A stretch of DNA of 64,000 nucleotides, from NCBI GenBank assembly GCA_012729335.1, contig JAAYDJ010000021.1, positions 62,001 through 126,000 of the forward strand, written 5' to 3'. Below, in pieces: positions 25,128-33,685 of the stretch. A program made the position numbers and the translations under genes. Position 1 is the first letter of the stretch, and every line of letters starts with the position of its first letter. The notes below the pieces were generated by a model. It was not told the DNA's origin. It saw only the letters and a program-made list of their open reading frames with translations, and made no database searches. The DNA is from Bacteroidales bacterium (GTDB taxonomy: Bacteria > Bacteroidota > Bacteroidia > Bacteroidales > Prolixibacteraceae).

Positions 25128-27065
25128 ATGAGGAACTGGCATTTCAACCATATTGACTTTTCGACCTACCCAGCCTATGGAAAAGGGGATCTGGGGGTGT
25201 CCCGCACCCCTGAAAAGACGCTTTTCAGGTTGTGGGCGCCCACGGCCAGGACGGTGGACCTGCGGCTTTATACCGCAGGAAAGGGAGGTAAACCACTCAG
25301 GATCATCGCCATGGAACATGCAGAGGGGGGCACCTGGCTCCATGAGGAACCCGCCGATCTCCAGGGGCTTTATTACACCTTCAGGGTCCATGACGGAGAG
25401 TGGCTTCATGAAGTCCCCGACCCGTACGCCCGGGCCGTAGGCGTTAACGGCCTCCGCGGAATGGTCATTGACCTTGCCGCCACCAATCCCCAGGGGTGGG
25501 AAAAAGACAAAGGCCCCCGCCTTAAAGCGTTTACAGACTGGATCATCTATGAGACCCATATCAGGGACTTCTCCATCTCTCCCTGTTCAGGCATTCACCA
25601 CAAGGGTAAATACCTGGGATTCACAGAGGAGAACACCTGTAACCCCACCGGCGAAAAAACCGGCCTTTCTTACCTGAAGGAATTGGGCATCACCCACGTT
25701 CACCTGCTGCCGGTGCACGATTTTCAAACGGTCGACGAGGAGTATCCTGGACTGAAGTACAACTGGGGATATGACCCCCAGAATTTCAACGCTCCCGAGG
25801 GATCTTTCGCTACCGATCCCTACGATGGAAGCGTCAGGATCAGGGAATTCAAAAGGCTGGTCAAAGCACTCCATGACCATGGCATCGGGGTTATTCTCGA
25901 CGTGGTTTACAACCATACCTGGCTCACCAAAGGTTCGGTATTCAACCAGACGGTCCCGGGCTATTTCTACCGCCAGAATGGCGACGGCTCCTTTGCGAAT
26001 GCCTCGGGCTGTGGCAACGAAATCGCCTCGGAACGGTCCATGGTGCGGAAATTCATCATCGACTCGCTGAAATACTGGATCAGGGAGTACCATATCGACG
26101 GATTCCGTTTTGACCTGATGGGGATCTTCGATAACGAAACCATGCGGCATATCCGCTATGAAATAGATAAAAAGGATCCGGGCATTTTTCTCTATGGGGA
26201 GGGGTGGACGGGAGGGCCGTCGCCGATGCCCGAATACCGGCGTGCCGTGAAAAAGAACATCACCCATTTGCCGGGGATCGCCGCCTTTTGCGATGACATG
26301 CGCGATGCCCTGAAAGGCAACCACGGCTACAAGGCGAGCCAGGGATTCGTGAGCGGGCTGGCACTGCGGGAAGAGGCCGTAAAATTCGGGATCGTAGCCG
26401 CGACCTGGCATCCCCAGATTGTGTACAGCTTTGTGGAGAGTTCCCCTGAGCCATGGGCTTCCGAACCCGCCCAGTGCGTCAATTATGTCTCCTGCCACGA
26501 CAACTACACCCTATACGACAAGCTCAGAATGAGCCGCCCCGAGGCTTCCGGAGAAGAACTCCGACGGATGGTGAAGCTGGCCGGGGCCATCCTTCTCACC
26601 TCCCAGGGAGTGCCCTTCCTCCATGCAGGAATGGAATTCTGCCGCTCCAAGGAGGGGCACGGCAACTCCTACAAATCACCCGACTCCGTCAACCAGCTCG
26701 ACTGGTGCGCACGCCATGACTACGCCGATGTCAACGACTATTATATCCGCCTGATCCGCCTCCGCAAAAACCACCCCCTCTTCAGGATGACCCAGGCCGA
26801 ACTGATACGGAAAAACCTCACCTTCTGCATTGAATACAAGGTAGGAGTGGTCACCTATTGCATCAAGGGAAAAAACACCGGCGACAGCTGGGAACAGGCC
26901 ATCGTCATCTTCAACGGGAACCGCGAGGAGGTGACCGTGGAGGTGCCCCGGCAGCGATACCGGGTGATCGCCCGCGAAGAGACCATTGACGAATTGTCGG
27001 AAGAAATGTCCGAGGGGGGAAGTCTCAGGGTGCCTCCTGTGTCCATGCTGCTTTTGGCCCGCTGA
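25128..27065 (+). CDS. pulA: Type I pullulanase (GH13 debranching enzyme)
   Basis: Hydrolyses alpha-1,6 branch links in pullulan, starch or glycogen fragments. 645 residues: N-terminal CBM48-like domain (FRLWAPTARTVDLRLY), the type I pullulanase signature YNWGYDP, and the GH13 motifs DVVYNHT, DGFRFDLMG (nucleophile Asp), YGEGWT (acid/base Glu) and CHDNYTLYD (transition-state Asp). No signal peptide, so it is cytoplasmic and probably works on glycogen or imported maltodextrins. Confidence 0.93.
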   Translation: MRNWHFNHIDFSTYPAYGKGDLGVSRTPEKTLFRLWAPTARTVDLRLYTAGKGGKPLRIIAMEHAEGGTWLHEEPADLQGLYYTFRVHDGEWLHEVPDPYARAVGVNGLRGMVIDLAATNPQGWEKDKGPRLKAFTDWIIYETHIRDFSISPCSGIHHKGKYLGFTEENTCNPTGEKTGLSYLKELGITHVHLLPVHDFQTVDEEYPGLKYNWGYDPQNFNAPEGSFATDPYDGSVRIREFKRLVKALHDHGIGVILDVVYNHTWLTKGSVFNQTVPGYFYRQNGDGSFANASGCGNEIASERSMVRKFIIDSLKYWIREYHIDGFRFDLMGIFDNETMRHIRYEIDKKDPGIFLYGEGWTGGPSPMPEYRRAVKKNITHLPGIAAFCDDMRDALKGNHGYKASQGFVSGLALREEAVKFGIVAATWHPQIVYSFVESSPEPWASEPAQCVNYVSCHDNYTLYDKLRMSRPEASGEELRRMVKLAGAILLTSQGVPFLHAGMEFCRSKEGHGNSYKSPDSVNQLDWCARHDYADVNDYYIRLIRLRKNHPLFRMTQAELIRKNLTFCIEYKVGVVTYCIKGKNTGDSWEQAIVIFNGNREEVTVEVPRQRYRVIAREETIDELSEEMSEGGSLRVPPVSMLLLAR

Positions 27066-27134
27066 GGCGGGAACCCGCCCCCAAAAGAGCGAAAGGGAAC
27101 GGCCGGCAGAGACCGGAAAGCGCTAAAAAAAAGG

Positions 27135-28355
27135 TCAGAAAGCCGCCAGCAGCAGGTCGATATCTTTGACCGGCAGGTTGAACTGATCACCCACATCCTT
27201 GCTGGTGAGGATTCCCCGGTAGAGGTAAACCCCCTTACGAAAACCATGCGACATTTTGATGTAGTGGTCGATGCCTCCGTTTTCGCCGATGGCCAGCAAT
27301 TCGGGGATCAGGATGTTGCTCAGGGAGATGGAAGCCGTGCGGGCCACCAGAGAAGGGATATTGGGAACGCAATAATGGAGGATCCCGTGTTTGCGGAAAA
27401 CGGGATTGTGGAGATCGGTGAGGCGGGAGGTTTCAAAGCATCCTCCCTGGCTGGCGTTCAGGTCGATGAGGATGGCTCCCTCCTTGATGTGGCGCACCAT
27501 TTCTTCGGTGACCCGGTAGGCAGGGGTTTCATTGAAAGGTTGGGCTCCCACCACGGCATCGGCAGAAAGCAGGGCTTTCTTGAGCACCCTGGGGTACAGG
27601 ACCGACGTGAAGATCCGCCGGCCCAGTTTTTCCTCGAGGCGGCTGAGCCGTTCCACCGATGTGTCGAAGACCTTGACGATGATCCCCAGGCCCAGCGCCG
27701 CCCTGGCGGCAAACTCGGCGGCCGTCCCCGACCCGATGATCACCAGCTCGGCAGGAGTTATCCCGGTTACATTCCCGAAAAGAACCCCCTTGCCCCCCCG
27801 TGAATTGCTCAGGTACTCACTGGCAATGGTAATGGAGGTAATTCCTGAAATCTGGCTCATCTGGTGGACAAAAGGCAGAAAGCCGTTTTCATTTTCGAGA
27901 TATTCATAAGCGATGCAGGTCATCCTTTTCTGCATCAGTTTCTCGATAGACCCGAGGCAGTGGGATTGGAGCTGCATGTTGGAGATGACTACCTGGTTTC
28001 CCCTGAGGAGGGAGGTTTCATCGGCGTCGAAGGGGGCCACCCGCAGGATGAGATCGCACTGCATCACCTCCTCCCGTTTTTCAGCGATCCTGGCACCGGC
28101 TTCCGCATACTCCCTGTCGGAATAGCTGGCCTGTTTGCCTGCACCCGCCTCCATCCATATCTCATGGCCGTGTGAAACCAGCAGATCCACGGCCTGAGGC
28201 GTCAGGGGAACCCTGAACTCCACCTTATGGAAGTCAGAGGGAATCCCGACGACGATTTTTTTCTCCCGCTGCCGCAGTTCCAGCATCTCCTCCCGGGGGA
28301 GCAGCATGGTTCCGGGGGAAGTCATCCCCGGCCGGTTCTTCTCTTTGCCTGTCAT
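27135..28355 (-). CDS. ald: Alanine dehydrogenase
   Basis: NAD-dependent interconversion of L-alanine and pyruvate plus ammonia. 406 residues with the AlaDH/PNT N-terminal domain (VGIPSDFHKVEFRVPLTP), the Rossmann domain (ELVIIGSGTAAEFAARAALGLG) and the C-terminal part (GILHYCVPNIPSLVARTASISLSN). It carries an N-terminal extension of roughly 35 residues compared with Bacillus Ald; ATG 28355 is the frame's first start and a later Met11 is possible. The glycine motif reads GSGTAAE, slightly unlike the common GGGVVG. It follows tsaE by 49 bp and converges with pulA. Confidence 0.85.
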   Translation of the reverse strand: MTGKEKNRPGMTSPGTMLLPREEMLELRQREKKIVVGIPSDFHKVEFRVPLTPQAVDLLVSHGHEIWMEAGAGKQASYSDREYAEAGARIAEKREEVMQCDLILRVAPFDADETSLLRGNQVVISNMQLQSHCLGSIEKLMQKRMTCIAYEYLENENGFLPFVHQMSQISGITSITIASEYLSNSRGGKGVLFGNVTGITPAELVIIGSGTAAEFAARAALGLGIIVKVFDTSVERLSRLEEKLGRRIFTSVLYPRVLKKALLSADAVVGAQPFNETPAYRVTEEMVRHIKEGAILIDLNASQGGCFETSRLTDLHNPVFRKHGILHYCVPNIPSLVARTASISLSNILIPELLAIGENGGIDHYIKMSHGFRKGVYLYRGILTSKDVGDQFNLPVKDIDLLLAAF

Positions 28356-28404
28356 GGTTTCTTTTTCTGATCAATGTTGAAAGTTACACCCAATCCCTGA
28401 TTTT

Positions 28405-28878
28405 TCAAAATGGCGGGGCCGGCCGGGAAAGCGTTTTCCCTGCCGTGTTGCCCTGACCGGCAAGACGGGCCTTCAGGCTGCGTGTTGCCGGGCCGTCTTC
28501 ATCAATCACCACCTCCGTATGGGGGACAGGAAGCAATCCTGCGACCTTTTCGGGCCACTCGATCAGGCAGTAGCTGCCGCTGTAAAAATAATCCTCGTAA
28601 CCCAGGTCATACACCTCGGAGAGATCACGCAGACGGTAAAAGTCAAAATGAAAGATGGACTCCCCACGGGATGTCAGGTATTCATTGATGATGGCGAAAG
28701 TAGGGCTGGTGACCACATCAGGGGTGCCCAGGACCCGGCAGACCTCCCTGATAAAAGTGGTCTTGCCGGCCCCCATTTTTCCGTAAAAAGCAAATACCCG
28801 TTCATCGGGAAACGCCCTGATCAGCGCGGCAGCAGCTTCCATAAGCCCCTCCAGGGGCAGGTGGTTTCTCTCAAACAT
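28405..28878 (-). CDS. tsaE: tRNA threonylcarbamoyladenosine biosynthesis ATPase TsaE
   Basis: ATPase of the TsaBDE complex that makes t6A37 in ANN-decoding tRNAs. 157 residues; Walker A GKMGAGKTTFIREV, switch region TSPTFAIINEY, and HFDFYRLRDLSEVYDLGYEDYF followed by CLIEWPEK, all diagnostic of TsaE. ATG 28878 is chosen; the longer frame is antisense to gcvH. The C-terminal tail (about 25 residues) is longer than usual. Confidence 0.93.
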   Translation of the reverse strand: MFERNHLPLEGLMEAAAALIRAFPDERVFAFYGKMGAGKTTFIREVCRVLGTPDVVTSPTFAIINEYLTSRGESIFHFDFYRLRDLSEVYDLGYEDYFYSGSYCLIEWPEKVAGLLPVPHTEVVIDEDGPATRSLKARLAGQGNTAGKTLSRPAPPF

Positions 28879-28902
28879 TGATCCTGGTTTTATACGATAA
28901 TA

Positions 28903-28934
28903 CAAAAATATGGTTAATTTTACCAAAAAAACAA
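28903..28934 (-). promoter_or_regulatory. Promoter of tsaE-ald
   Basis: On the minus strand TTG (28932-28934), a 21-bp spacer, and TATTTTTG (28903-28910). A weaker plus-strand TAATTTTA at 28915-28922 may serve gcvH, making this a compact divergent promoter pair. Confidence 0.55.
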
Positions 28935-28948
28935 TTAACCTTTTAATT

Positions 28949-29329
28949 ATGAAAATTCCTGAAAATCTGAAATTTACCCATGACCACGAATGGGTTCGCG
29001 TGGAGGGTGAAACAGCCGTAGTGGGCATCACCGATTTCGCCCAGGGTGAATTGGGCGATGTGGTTTTCGTAGAGATAGAGACGGAAGGGGAAACCCTTGA
29101 CAAAGGGGAGATCTTCGGCACCGTGGAAGCAGTCAAGACCGTTTCGGATCTTTTCATGCCGGTTGGCGGGGAAGTGGTGGAAGCCAATGAAGCGCTGGCG
29201 GCCTCTCCTGAACTGGTCAACAAAGATCCCTATGGGGAAGGCTGGATGATCAGGATAAAAATGGCCGACGAAGGGGAGCTGGACGGGTTGATGACGCCCG
29301 CCGAATACCAGAAAATGATTGAGGCATGA
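28949..29329 (+). CDS. gcvH: Glycine cleavage system H protein
   Basis: Lipoyl carrier that shuttles the aminomethyl group between the P, T and L proteins of glycine cleavage. 126 residues; lipoyl-lysine K63 lies in GTVEAVKTVSDLF. The start at ATG 28949 gives MKIPENLKFTHDHEWV as in the family. No gcvP or gcvT is adjacent. A strong terminator follows 2 bp after the stop. Confidence 0.96.
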   Translation: MKIPENLKFTHDHEWVRVEGETAVVGITDFAQGELGDVVFVEIETEGETLDKGEIFGTVEAVKTVSDLFMPVGGEVVEANEALAASPELVNKDPYGEGWMIRIKMADEGELDGLMTPAEYQKMIEA

Positions 29330-29330
29330 T

Positions 29331-29362
29331 AAAAAAACGCCCCGGCTCTCCGGGGCGTTTCT
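29331..29362. terminator. Bidirectional intrinsic terminator between gcvH and nrdJ
   Basis: Perfect 11-bp stem AAACGCCCCGG (29335-29345) / CCGGGGCGTTT (29350-29360) with loop CTCT. The A-tract at 29331-29337 provides a U-run for the minus strand; the plus-strand side has TTTCTGTT. It serves the convergent gcvH and nrdJ. Confidence 0.88.
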
Positions 29363-29385
29363 GTTGATTACAAACCCTATCTTTA

Positions 29386-31941
29386 TTATCCGCATTTTGA
29401 GGATCCACAGGACATGCAAACAAGGCATCCCTCCTGATAGACGACTTCGTTGGATCCGCAGTCGCCGCAATGGGCGTCTTCGGCCACCGTGCCGTTGGGA
29501 ATATATTTCTTGAGGGCACGGGCTACACCGGCCTTCCATGAGTTGATGGTTTCGTTGTCGAGCTGGAGACTGGTGACCAGTTCCACCACCTTGTGAATGG
29601 GCATACCATGTCGTAGTACCCCGGAGATCAGCTTGGCATAATTCCAGTACACGGGATTAAACTTGTAGGAAAGCCCCTCGATGGTGGTTTTATACCCGCG
29701 CTTGTTGATATACTGGAAATCATAGCGCGAAGTCTCATCATCCTCCCAGTTCTTGATGATATATCCTTTGGTGACTGAACGCGGAAGAAGAATACCGTCT
29801 TCGTCATCGCTCAGACCGGTGAAGATCTCGTAAGGCATGTTATCGATCAGGCCGATAAAAGCCACCCAGTTTTCCTTGTTGTTGCGGAACCTGACCACGT
29901 CGGCTTCCAGAATTTCGGGTCTTTTGGTGGGAAATCCCGCAGGCTTCTTTTTCTCCTCCTTTTTCTCGGAAATGAGGACGCCCGAGCGGGAGCCGTCGCG
30001 GTAAACGGTCACCCCCTTGCAGCCGCTTTTCCAGGCTTCGAAAAAGAGTTTTCCGACGAGTTCTTCCGGGACGTGGCCGGGCAGGTTAATGGTAACGCTG
30101 ATGGAATGGTCGACCCATTTCTGTATCCTGCCCTGCATATGTACCTTGGCCACCCAGTCGACATCGTTGGAGGTCGCCTGGTAGTATGGGGAGCGGCTCA
30201 CCAGGTCGTCGAGTTCCTCCTGGGTATATTTCTTGTTGACGTCGTGGCCATTGACTTCCATCCAGGTTTTGAACTTGTGGTGGAAGACGGTGAATTCTTC
30301 CCAGTGGTCGCCCACCTCGTCGACAAAATCGACGCGTACGTCCTTGTCGTTGGGGTTGACCTTACGGCGGCGGCGGTAGACCGGCATAAAGACCGGTTCG
30401 ATGCCGGAGGTGGTCTGGGTCATCAGGCTGGTGGTTCCTGTAGGGGCAATGGTGAGCAGGGCAATGTTCCGGCGGCCATGGCGGGCCATCTCCTCATACA
30501 ACCCGGGATCGGCCATCCTGATGCGGCGGATCAGGGGATTGTTCTTTTCCCTTTCGGTGCTGTAAATGGCAAAGGCACCCCTTTCAGCAGCCAGGTGAAC
30601 CGAGGAACGGTAGGCCTCCAGAGCGACGGTTTTGTGCACCTCCTCCGAGAAATCGGTGGCGTCTTCACTGCCATATTTCAGCCCCAGAGCGGCCAGCATG
30701 TCGCCCTCGGCTGTAATGCCGATTCCTGTGCGCCGTCCCTCCTCCGCCTTCCTGCGGATGTTAAGCCATAAATTGCGCTCCACCAGCTTGATCTCATCGC
30801 CCTCCGGATCATCCTCAATTTTCTGGAGAATGGCATCGATCTTCTCCAGTTCCAGATCGATGATGTCGTCCATAATGCGCTGAGCCACATGCACGTGCTG
30901 TTTGAAGAGTTTGAAATCAAAACGTGCCTCCGGGGTAAAAGGCTTTTCCACATAGGAATAAAGGTTGATGGCGATCAGCCGGCAGCTGTCGTACGGGCAT
31001 AAGGGAATCTCCCCGCAGGGATTGGTGGAAACGGTGCGGTACCCCAGATCGGCATAACAGTCGGGGATCGACTCCCTGACGATGGTATCCCAGAAAAGAA
31101 TCCCTGGTTCTGCCGATTTCCAGGCATTATGGACGATTTTTTTCCACAGATCTCCGGCATTGATTTCTTTGCTATAGAGGACGTTCTCGCCGGAAATGGG
31201 ATATTGCTGGACATAATTCTCCATGTTTTCGACGGCTTTCATGAAGTCGTCGTGGAGTTTTACCGACACGTTGGCGCCGGTGACCTTTCCCTGTTCCAGC
31301 TTGGCATCGATGAATTTCTCGGCATCGGGGTGTTTGATGGAAACGGAGAGCATCAAAGCCCCGCGGCGGCCATCCTGGGCCACTTCACGCGTCGAATTGG
31401 AATAGCGCTCCATGAAGGGAACAATCCCCGTGGAAGTCAGGGCCGAATTTTTAACCGGTGATCCTTTGGGACGAATATGGGATAGGTCATGCCCCACCCC
31501 TCCGCGGCGCTTCATCAGCTGTACCTGCTCCTGGTCCACCTTCAGAATGCCGCCATAGGAATCGGAATTACCATTGTTACCCACCACAAAACAGTTCGAC
31601 AGGGAGGCAATCTGATAGTTGTTGCCAATACCGGTCATGGGCCCCCCCTGCGGCACAATGTATTTAAAATCTTTCAGGGTGAGATAAATCTGCTTGTCGG
31701 AAAGCGGATGGGGATATTTCTGCTCGATCCGGGCAATCTCACGGGCCAGACGCCAGTGCATGTCATCAGGAGTCAATTCGTAGAGATTCCCGAAGGAGTC
31801 CTTTAAGGCATATTTGTTTACCCACACCCTGGCGGCAAGATCATCCCCCTTGAAATAACGGAGAGAAGCCCGGTTGGCCTCTTCCTGGGAATATGTTTTC
31901 ACGGCCGCAGGGGCCTCCACAACCTCTTCTTTTAATGACAT
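29386..31941 (-). CDS. nrdJ: Adenosylcobalamin-dependent (class II) ribonucleotide reductase
   Basis: Reduces ribonucleotides to deoxyribonucleotides using adenosylcobalamin, with or without oxygen. 851 residues. Active-site residues are in NPCGEIPLCPYDSCR (near 307); SNCFVV holds the first cysteine of the redox pair; APTGTTSLMTQTTSGIEPVF and PGHVPEELVGKLFFEAWKSG are typical of the vitamin-B12-dependent family. The C-terminal 25 residues form a zinc-ribbon-like tail, CGDCG ... CLVCMSCGSSKCG, carrying the swinging thiols. No full cobalamin riboswitch is seen upstream. Confidence 0.94.
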   Translation of the reverse strand: MSLKEEVVEAPAAVKTYSQEEANRASLRYFKGDDLAARVWVNKYALKDSFGNLYELTPDDMHWRLAREIARIEQKYPHPLSDKQIYLTLKDFKYIVPQGGPMTGIGNNYQIASLSNCFVVGNNGNSDSYGGILKVDQEQVQLMKRRGGVGHDLSHIRPKGSPVKNSALTSTGIVPFMERYSNSTREVAQDGRRGALMLSVSIKHPDAEKFIDAKLEQGKVTGANVSVKLHDDFMKAVENMENYVQQYPISGENVLYSKEINAGDLWKKIVHNAWKSAEPGILFWDTIVRESIPDCYADLGYRTVSTNPCGEIPLCPYDSCRLIAINLYSYVEKPFTPEARFDFKLFKQHVHVAQRIMDDIIDLELEKIDAILQKIEDDPEGDEIKLVERNLWLNIRRKAEEGRRTGIGITAEGDMLAALGLKYGSEDATDFSEEVHKTVALEAYRSSVHLAAERGAFAIYSTEREKNNPLIRRIRMADPGLYEEMARHGRRNIALLTIAPTGTTSLMTQTTSGIEPVFMPVYRRRRKVNPNDKDVRVDFVDEVGDHWEEFTVFHHKFKTWMEVNGHDVNKKYTQEELDDLVSRSPYYQATSNDVDWVAKVHMQGRIQKWVDHSISVTINLPGHVPEELVGKLFFEAWKSGCKGVTVYRDGSRSGVLISEKKEEKKKPAGFPTKRPEILEADVVRFRNNKENWVAFIGLIDNMPYEIFTGLSDDEDGILLPRSVTKGYIIKNWEDDETSRYDFQYINKRGYKTTIEGLSYKFNPVYWNYAKLISGVLRHGMPIHKVVELVTSLQLDNETINSWKAGVARALKKYIPNGTVAEDAHCGDCGSNEVVYQEGCLVCMSCGSSKCG

Positions 31942-32286
31942 GGCGAAAATTTTAATCTATGGTAATGTGTTGAAAGTATCGTGCTCGTCTAATCTCCTGT
32001 CTTTCCAGCGGTAACCGTCTCTTTCCATCGGTCGGTTTTCGTATTGCAAGATAGTCCCGGCGCTCCTATTTTGGAATACTTTTGAAACTGAAAAAACAAA
32101 AAGTTATCAACTTTTTTATGTTAGTTAACTGATTTATTGTGTGTTAAGAATTTTTTCCAATCAAAAAGTTTGCAAAAACGGAAATTTGCCATAAGGAATT
32201 TCCGGGAGTTTGCCAAGTGGAAAATGGTGTTTCCACGGAGGAATTATCAAGAAATTGCCAACAGGGAAAAGGGGGAAACGGGAGGG
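31942..32286. other. waaA-nrdJ intergenic region (nrdJ leader)
   Basis: 345 bp, AT-rich, no credible gene. On the nrdJ strand there is a -7-like TATCTTGC (32046-32053), a repeated TGGAAAGA (around 32004-32009 and 32021-32028) and AAGACAGGAGA (31997-32007), which resembles the first half of a B12 box without its CCTGCC half. Three TTTGC copies (32169, 32185, 32209) lie in the distal part. No terminator for waaA is evident. Confidence 0.5.
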
Positions 32287-33519
32287 TCAGGGGAAGACCG
32301 CCGCAAGGATTTTTGAGGTAGCGCCGAGGTTGTTTTTAACATAAGTCGACGAAGCCTGGCGGGCTCTGGCCATCGCTTCGGGTACGGAGGTGAGTCCGGA
32401 AAGCCTGCTCATGAAGGATGCGGTGGTGGTCACCGGGAAGGCAGCACCCAGTTCCACGAGATCCACCGCCTCCCTGAATTTTTGGAAATTGGGGCCGAAG
32501 AAAAGGGGTAAACCGAAAGTAGCGGCCTCCAGAATATTGTGGATACCGACGCCAAAACCGCCGCCAATATAAGCAATGGTTCCATATCTGTAGACCGAGG
32601 AAAGGATACCCACCGAGTCGATGACCATGACATCGTGACCGGTGACATTTGCTTCGGTGGCCTGGCTGTAAAGGAGAGGAGGAGTTTTCAACATCCGTGT
32701 GAGCCTGTTGATATTGGCGGGGGTGACCTCATGCGGAACAATGATGAACTTCCATCCCCGGGAGGCTTCCACAAACGGCACGAGGAGCTCTTCGTCTGGT
32801 TTCCAGGTACTTCCGGCCACCAGCAGTTGCCGGCCACCTGAAAACTTATCAACAAGCGGGAGCGGTTGTGAACCATCGGCGATGGCGGCCACCCGGTCAA
32901 AACGGGTATCCCCTGATACTGTGCACCGACTGATGCCGATGGTGCGCAGCAGTTGTTCCGAGTTCTCATCCTGCACAAACAGATGGGTAAAACGGGCCAA
33001 TACCTGCCGGTACCATTTCCCCCAGGGGGTGTCACTGAAGAAAGGCTGGCTTTTCCTGAAAATCCCCGATACCAGGTAAACCGGAATATTCTGCTGATGA
33101 AGGGCTTCCAGGGTATGGAACCAGAATTCGTATTTCACGAAAAAGGCCACTGAGGGGCGGAGGATGTCGGTGAAAGCGGATGCATTCCGGCGGGTGTCGA
33201 AGGGGAGATAGGCCACCAGGTCGGCCTGGGGGTAGTTTTTGCGGATTTCATACCCTGAAGGGGAGAAGAAGGTCAGGGCGACCTTCAACCCGGGTTTTTC
33301 CTTGCGCAGGGCTTCAATAAGGGGGCGGCCCTGTTCGAATTCGCCCAGGGAGGCACAGTGCACCCACACATAAGTTTCTCCGGGAAGGCGCCGGCGGCGC
33401 AGTTCCTCCTGCCAGTTCCTGCGCCCGGTTACCATCAGCCGTGACTTCCGGTGGAAGGGGGCAGTAACTCTTATCAGCAAATGATAAAAGAAGAGCGCAA
33501 TATCATAGAGCAATTCCAT
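32287..33519 (-). CDS. waaA: 3-deoxy-D-manno-octulosonic acid (Kdo) transferase
   Basis: Inner-membrane GT30 glycosyltransferase that adds Kdo to lipid IVA in LPS synthesis. About 410 residues: N-terminal membrane-associated helix (LLYDIALFFYHLLIRV), then VHCASLGEFEQGRPLIEALR, VKYEFWFHTLEAL and the C-terminal IGGGFGVGIHNILEAATFGLPLFFGPNFQKF, all GT30 hallmarks. ATG 33519 is preferred to TTG 33540, because the latter lies inside a TTAATTTGC -7-like element. Confidence 0.94.
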   Translation of the reverse strand: MELLYDIALFFYHLLIRVTAPFHRKSRLMVTGRRNWQEELRRRRLPGETYVWVHCASLGEFEQGRPLIEALRKEKPGLKVALTFFSPSGYEIRKNYPQADLVAYLPFDTRRNASAFTDILRPSVAFFVKYEFWFHTLEALHQQNIPVYLVSGIFRKSQPFFSDTPWGKWYRQVLARFTHLFVQDENSEQLLRTIGISRCTVSGDTRFDRVAAIADGSQPLPLVDKFSGGRQLLVAGSTWKPDEELLVPFVEASRGWKFIIVPHEVTPANINRLTRMLKTPPLLYSQATEANVTGHDVMVIDSVGILSSVYRYGTIAYIGGGFGVGIHNILEAATFGLPLFFGPNFQKFREAVDLVELGAAFPVTTTASFMSRLSGLTSVPEAMARARQASSTYVKNNLGATSKILAAVFP

Positions 33520-33659
33520 AGCCGGCTTATTTACCTGCAAATTAAAGAAGAATAATGCAAACGGCGGTGGCCGGGGCCCGGTCTATTGTCATGAAAAGGC
33601 GCGAAACCGGGTGTATCCTGTCGTATGATGCCCGGGGGCTCAACCAGAGGGGAATCGAT

Positions 33660-33667
33660 TATCTTTG
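33660..33667 (+). promoter_or_regulatory. -7 promoter element of the U32 gene
   Basis: TATCTTTG is a perfect TAnnTTTG match, 18 bp before the ATG at 33686. Confidence 0.5.
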
Positions 33668-33685
33668 CAGATCTGAAAGCCGCTG

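Noticed and set aside
31980-32030. Cobalamin riboswitch in the nrdJ leader
   Set aside because: Only half of a B12-box-like sequence is present and the conserved upstream core was not found; kept as a question rather than a feature.
32100-32260. DnaA boxes or origin in the AT-rich waaA-nrdJ gap
   Set aside because: Only two TTATCAA-type words, imperfect and unclustered, and dnaA is not adjacent.
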